Source: Nemertoderma westbladi
Taxonomy: Eukaryota; Xenacoelomorpha; Nemertodermatida; Nemertodermatidae
Assembly: GCA_032718475.1 (NCBI GenBank)
Contig: JAUCBJ010002865.1
Location: 1-57,142 of the forward strand
Length of the DNA stretch: 57,142 nucleotides
Direction: 5' to 3'
Part shown: positions 54,701 through 57,142 of the stretch, piece after piece
Numbering within the stretch: position 1 is the stretch's first letter
Layout: every line of letters begins with the position of its first letter
The notes under the pieces: model-generated
Database searches by the model: none
What the model saw: only the letters and a program-made list of their open reading frames with translations
Told to the model about the DNA's origin: nothing
Translations under genes and position numbers: made by a program

Positions 54701-57142
54701 GTATGACTTACGGATGGTACTAGATGTTGTAAGTGATTGTATGACTTACGGATGGTACTAGATGTTGTAAGTGATTGTATGACTTACGGATGGTACTAGA
54801 TGTTGTAAGTGATTGTATGACTTACGGATGGTACTAGATGTTGTAAGTGATTGTATGACTTACGGATGGTACTAGATGTTGTAAGTGATTGTATGACTTA
54901 CGGATGGTACTAGATGTTGTAAGTGATTGTATGACTTACGGATGGTACTAGATGTTGTAAGTGATTGTATGACTTACGGATGGTACTAGATGTTGTAAGT
55001 GATTGTATGACTTACGGATGGTACTAGATGTTGTAAGTGATTGTATGACTTACGGATGGTACTAGATGTTGTAAGTGATTGTATGACTTACGGATGGTAC
55101 TAGATGTTGTAAGTGATTGTATGACTTACGGATGGTACTAGATGTTGTAAGTGATTGTATGACTTACGGATGGTACTAGATGTTGTAAGTGATTGTATGA
55201 CTTACGGATGGTACTAGATGTTGTAAGTGATTGTATGACTTACGGATGGTACTAGATGTTGTAAGTGATTGTATGACTTACGGATGGTACTAGATGTTGT
55301 AAGTGATTGTATGACTTACGGATGGTACTAGATGTTGTAAGTGATTGTATGACTTACGGATGGTACTAGATGTTGTAAGTGATTGTATATGACTTACGGA
55401 TGGTACTAGATGTTGTAAGTGATTGTATGACTTACGGATGGTACTAGATGTTGTAAGTGATTGTATGACTTACGGATGGTACTAGATGTTGTAAGTGATT
55501 GTATGACTTACGGATGGTACTAGATGTTGTAAGTGATTGTATGACTTACGGATGGTACTAGATGTTGTAAGTGATTGTATGACTTACGGATGGTACTAGA
55601 TGTTGTAAGTGATTGTATGACTTACGGATGGTACTAGATGTTGTAAGTGATTGTATGACTTACGGATGGTACTAGATGTTGTAAGTGATTGTATGACTTA
55701 CGGATGGTACTAGATGTTGTAAGTGATTGTATGACTTACGGATGGTACTAGATGTTGTAAGTGATTGTATGACTTACGGATGGTACTAGATGTTGTAAGT
55801 GATTGTATGACTTACGGATGGTACTAGATGTTGTAAGTGATTGTATATGACTTACGGATGGTACTAGATGTTGTAAGTGATTGTATGACTTACGGATGGT
55901 ACTAGATGTTGTAAGTGATTGTATGACTTACGGATGGTACTAGATGTTGTAAGTGATTGTATGACTTACGGATGGTACTAGATGTTGTAAGTGATTGTAT
56001 GACTTACGGATGGTACTAGATGTTGTAAGTGATTGTATGACTTACGGATGGTACTAGATGTTGTAAGTGATTGTATGACTTACGGATGGTACTAGATGTT
56101 GTAAGTGATTGTATGACTTACGGATGGTACTAGATGTTGTAAGTGATTGTATGACTTACGGATGGTACTAGATGTTGTAAGTGATTGTATGACTTACGGA
56201 TGGTACTAGATGTTGTAAGTGATTGTATGACTTACGGATGGTACTAGATGTTGTAAGTGATTGTATGACTTACGGATGGTACTAGATGTTGTAAGTGATT
56301 GTATGACTTACGGATGGTACTAGATGTTGTAAGTGATTGTATGACTTACGGATGGTACTAGATGTTGTAAGTGATTGTATATGACTTACGGATGGTACTA
56401 GATGTTGTAAGTGATTGTATGACTTACGGATGGTACTAGATGTTGTAAGTGATTGTATGACTTACGGATGGTACTAGATGTTGTAAGTGATTGTATGACT
56501 TACGGATGGTACTAGATGTTGTAAGTGATTGTATGACTTACGGATGGTACTAGATGTTGTAAGTGATTGTATGACTTACGGATGGTACTAGATGTTGTAA
56601 GTGATTGTATGACTTACGGATGGTACTAGATGTTGTAAGTGATTGTATATGACTTACGGATGGTACTAGATGTTGTAAGTGATTGTATGACTTACGGATG
56701 GTACTAGATGTTGTAAGTGATTGTATGACTTACGGATGGTACTAGATGTTGTAAGTGATTGTATGACTTACGGATGGTACTAGATGTTGTAAGTGATTGT
56801 ATGACTTACGGATGGTACTAGATGTTGTAAGTGATTGTATATGACTTACGGATGGTACTAGATGTTGTAAGTGATTGTATGACTTACGGATGGTACTAGA
56901 TGTTGTAAGTGATTGTATGACTTACGGATGGTACTAGATGTTGTAAGTGATTGTATGACTTACGGATGGTACTAGATGTTGTAAGTGATTGTATGACTTA
57001 CGGATGGTACTAGATGTTGTAAGTGATTGTATGACTTACGGATGGTACTAGATGTTGTAAGTGATTGTATGACTTACGGATGGTACTAGATGTTGTAAGT
57101 GATTGTATGACTTACGGATGGTACTAGATGTTGTAAGTGATT
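45722..57142 (+). repeat. Giant 40/38-bp array made of the exon 2 splice donor, about 290-300 copies, running off the window
   Basis: Each unit is 17 nt of exon 2 end (GGATGGTACTAGATGTT), then GTAAGTGATTGTAT(AT)GACTTAC: the intron start ending in ACTTAC. The first unit is the genuine exon/intron junction. Units are 40 bp at the exon side (about the first 15) and increasingly 38 bp (missing one AT step) downstream. Rare variants: TACTTGATG (46600-47770), GTATAACTTAC (46900-48240) and ACATAC at 46315. Reading through the first donor meets an in-frame stop in the first intronic unit (VSDCI, stop). The downstream edge is not in the window. Confidence 0.97.

Noticed and set aside
45722-57142. CRISPR-like array
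   Set aside because: Units are directly contiguous with no unique spacers, and the context is eukaryotic. It is a minisatellite seeded by a splice donor.

Overview
The window looks like nuclear DNA of an invertebrate animal. It has spliced genes with GT/AG introns, several clades of non-LTR retrotransposon with (AAT)n or AGT tails, cut-and-paste DNA transposons, AATAAA signals, and animal-type genes. The genes are a mitochondrial ferredoxin (adrenodoxin) reductase, a mannose-6-phosphate isomerase, a ribonuclease H2 subunit B, and the first two coding exons of a nicotinic-acetylcholine-receptor-like Cys-loop channel. I cannot place the species. The three housekeeping genes are uninterrupted single ORFs, which is unusual for animals.

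Layout: 1-2098 is a LINE 3' end whose last coding part has been blown up into a 52-bp minisatellite. 2101-6612 is a second LINE fragment (minus strand) split by a 4.0-kb DNA transposon with 150-bp inverted ends, an 8-bp target duplication and a nearly intact two-exon transposase. 6613-10160 holds SINE-like and RTE-like LINE pieces. FDXR (+, 10364-11764) and MPI (-, 14139-15761) converge across a gene-free spacer. 15930-18250 is AT-rich and studded with a 12-bp palindrome. 18351-19992 is a 27-bp array. RNASEH2B (-) is at 20765-21712, followed by ~58-bp, 37-bp and 33-bp arrays up to 28333. 29534-37630 is a giant 34-bp array.

From 37960 to the end lies the receptor gene on the + strand. Exon 1 (signal peptide, 37960-38059) and exon 2 (45605-45738) fit together in phase. 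The 7.5-kb intron between them contains a foldback-like element with minisatellite arms, a LINE insertion flanked by 261-bp direct repeats, and a 46-bp array with an 828-bp higher-order period.

The most remarkable structure is the last 11.4 kb. The array from 45722 to the window edge is a tandem amplification of the exon 2/intron 2 junction itself: each 38-40 bp unit carries 17 nt of exon end plus the GTAAGT splice donor, copied roughly 290-300 times. A smaller copy of the same phenomenon, a 93-bp duplication across a splice donor, is seen in the transposase gene. Nine unrelated minisatellite families together make up about 31 kb, or 55% of the window; most ORFs of any length inside them are by-products of the repeat period and are not annotated as genes.
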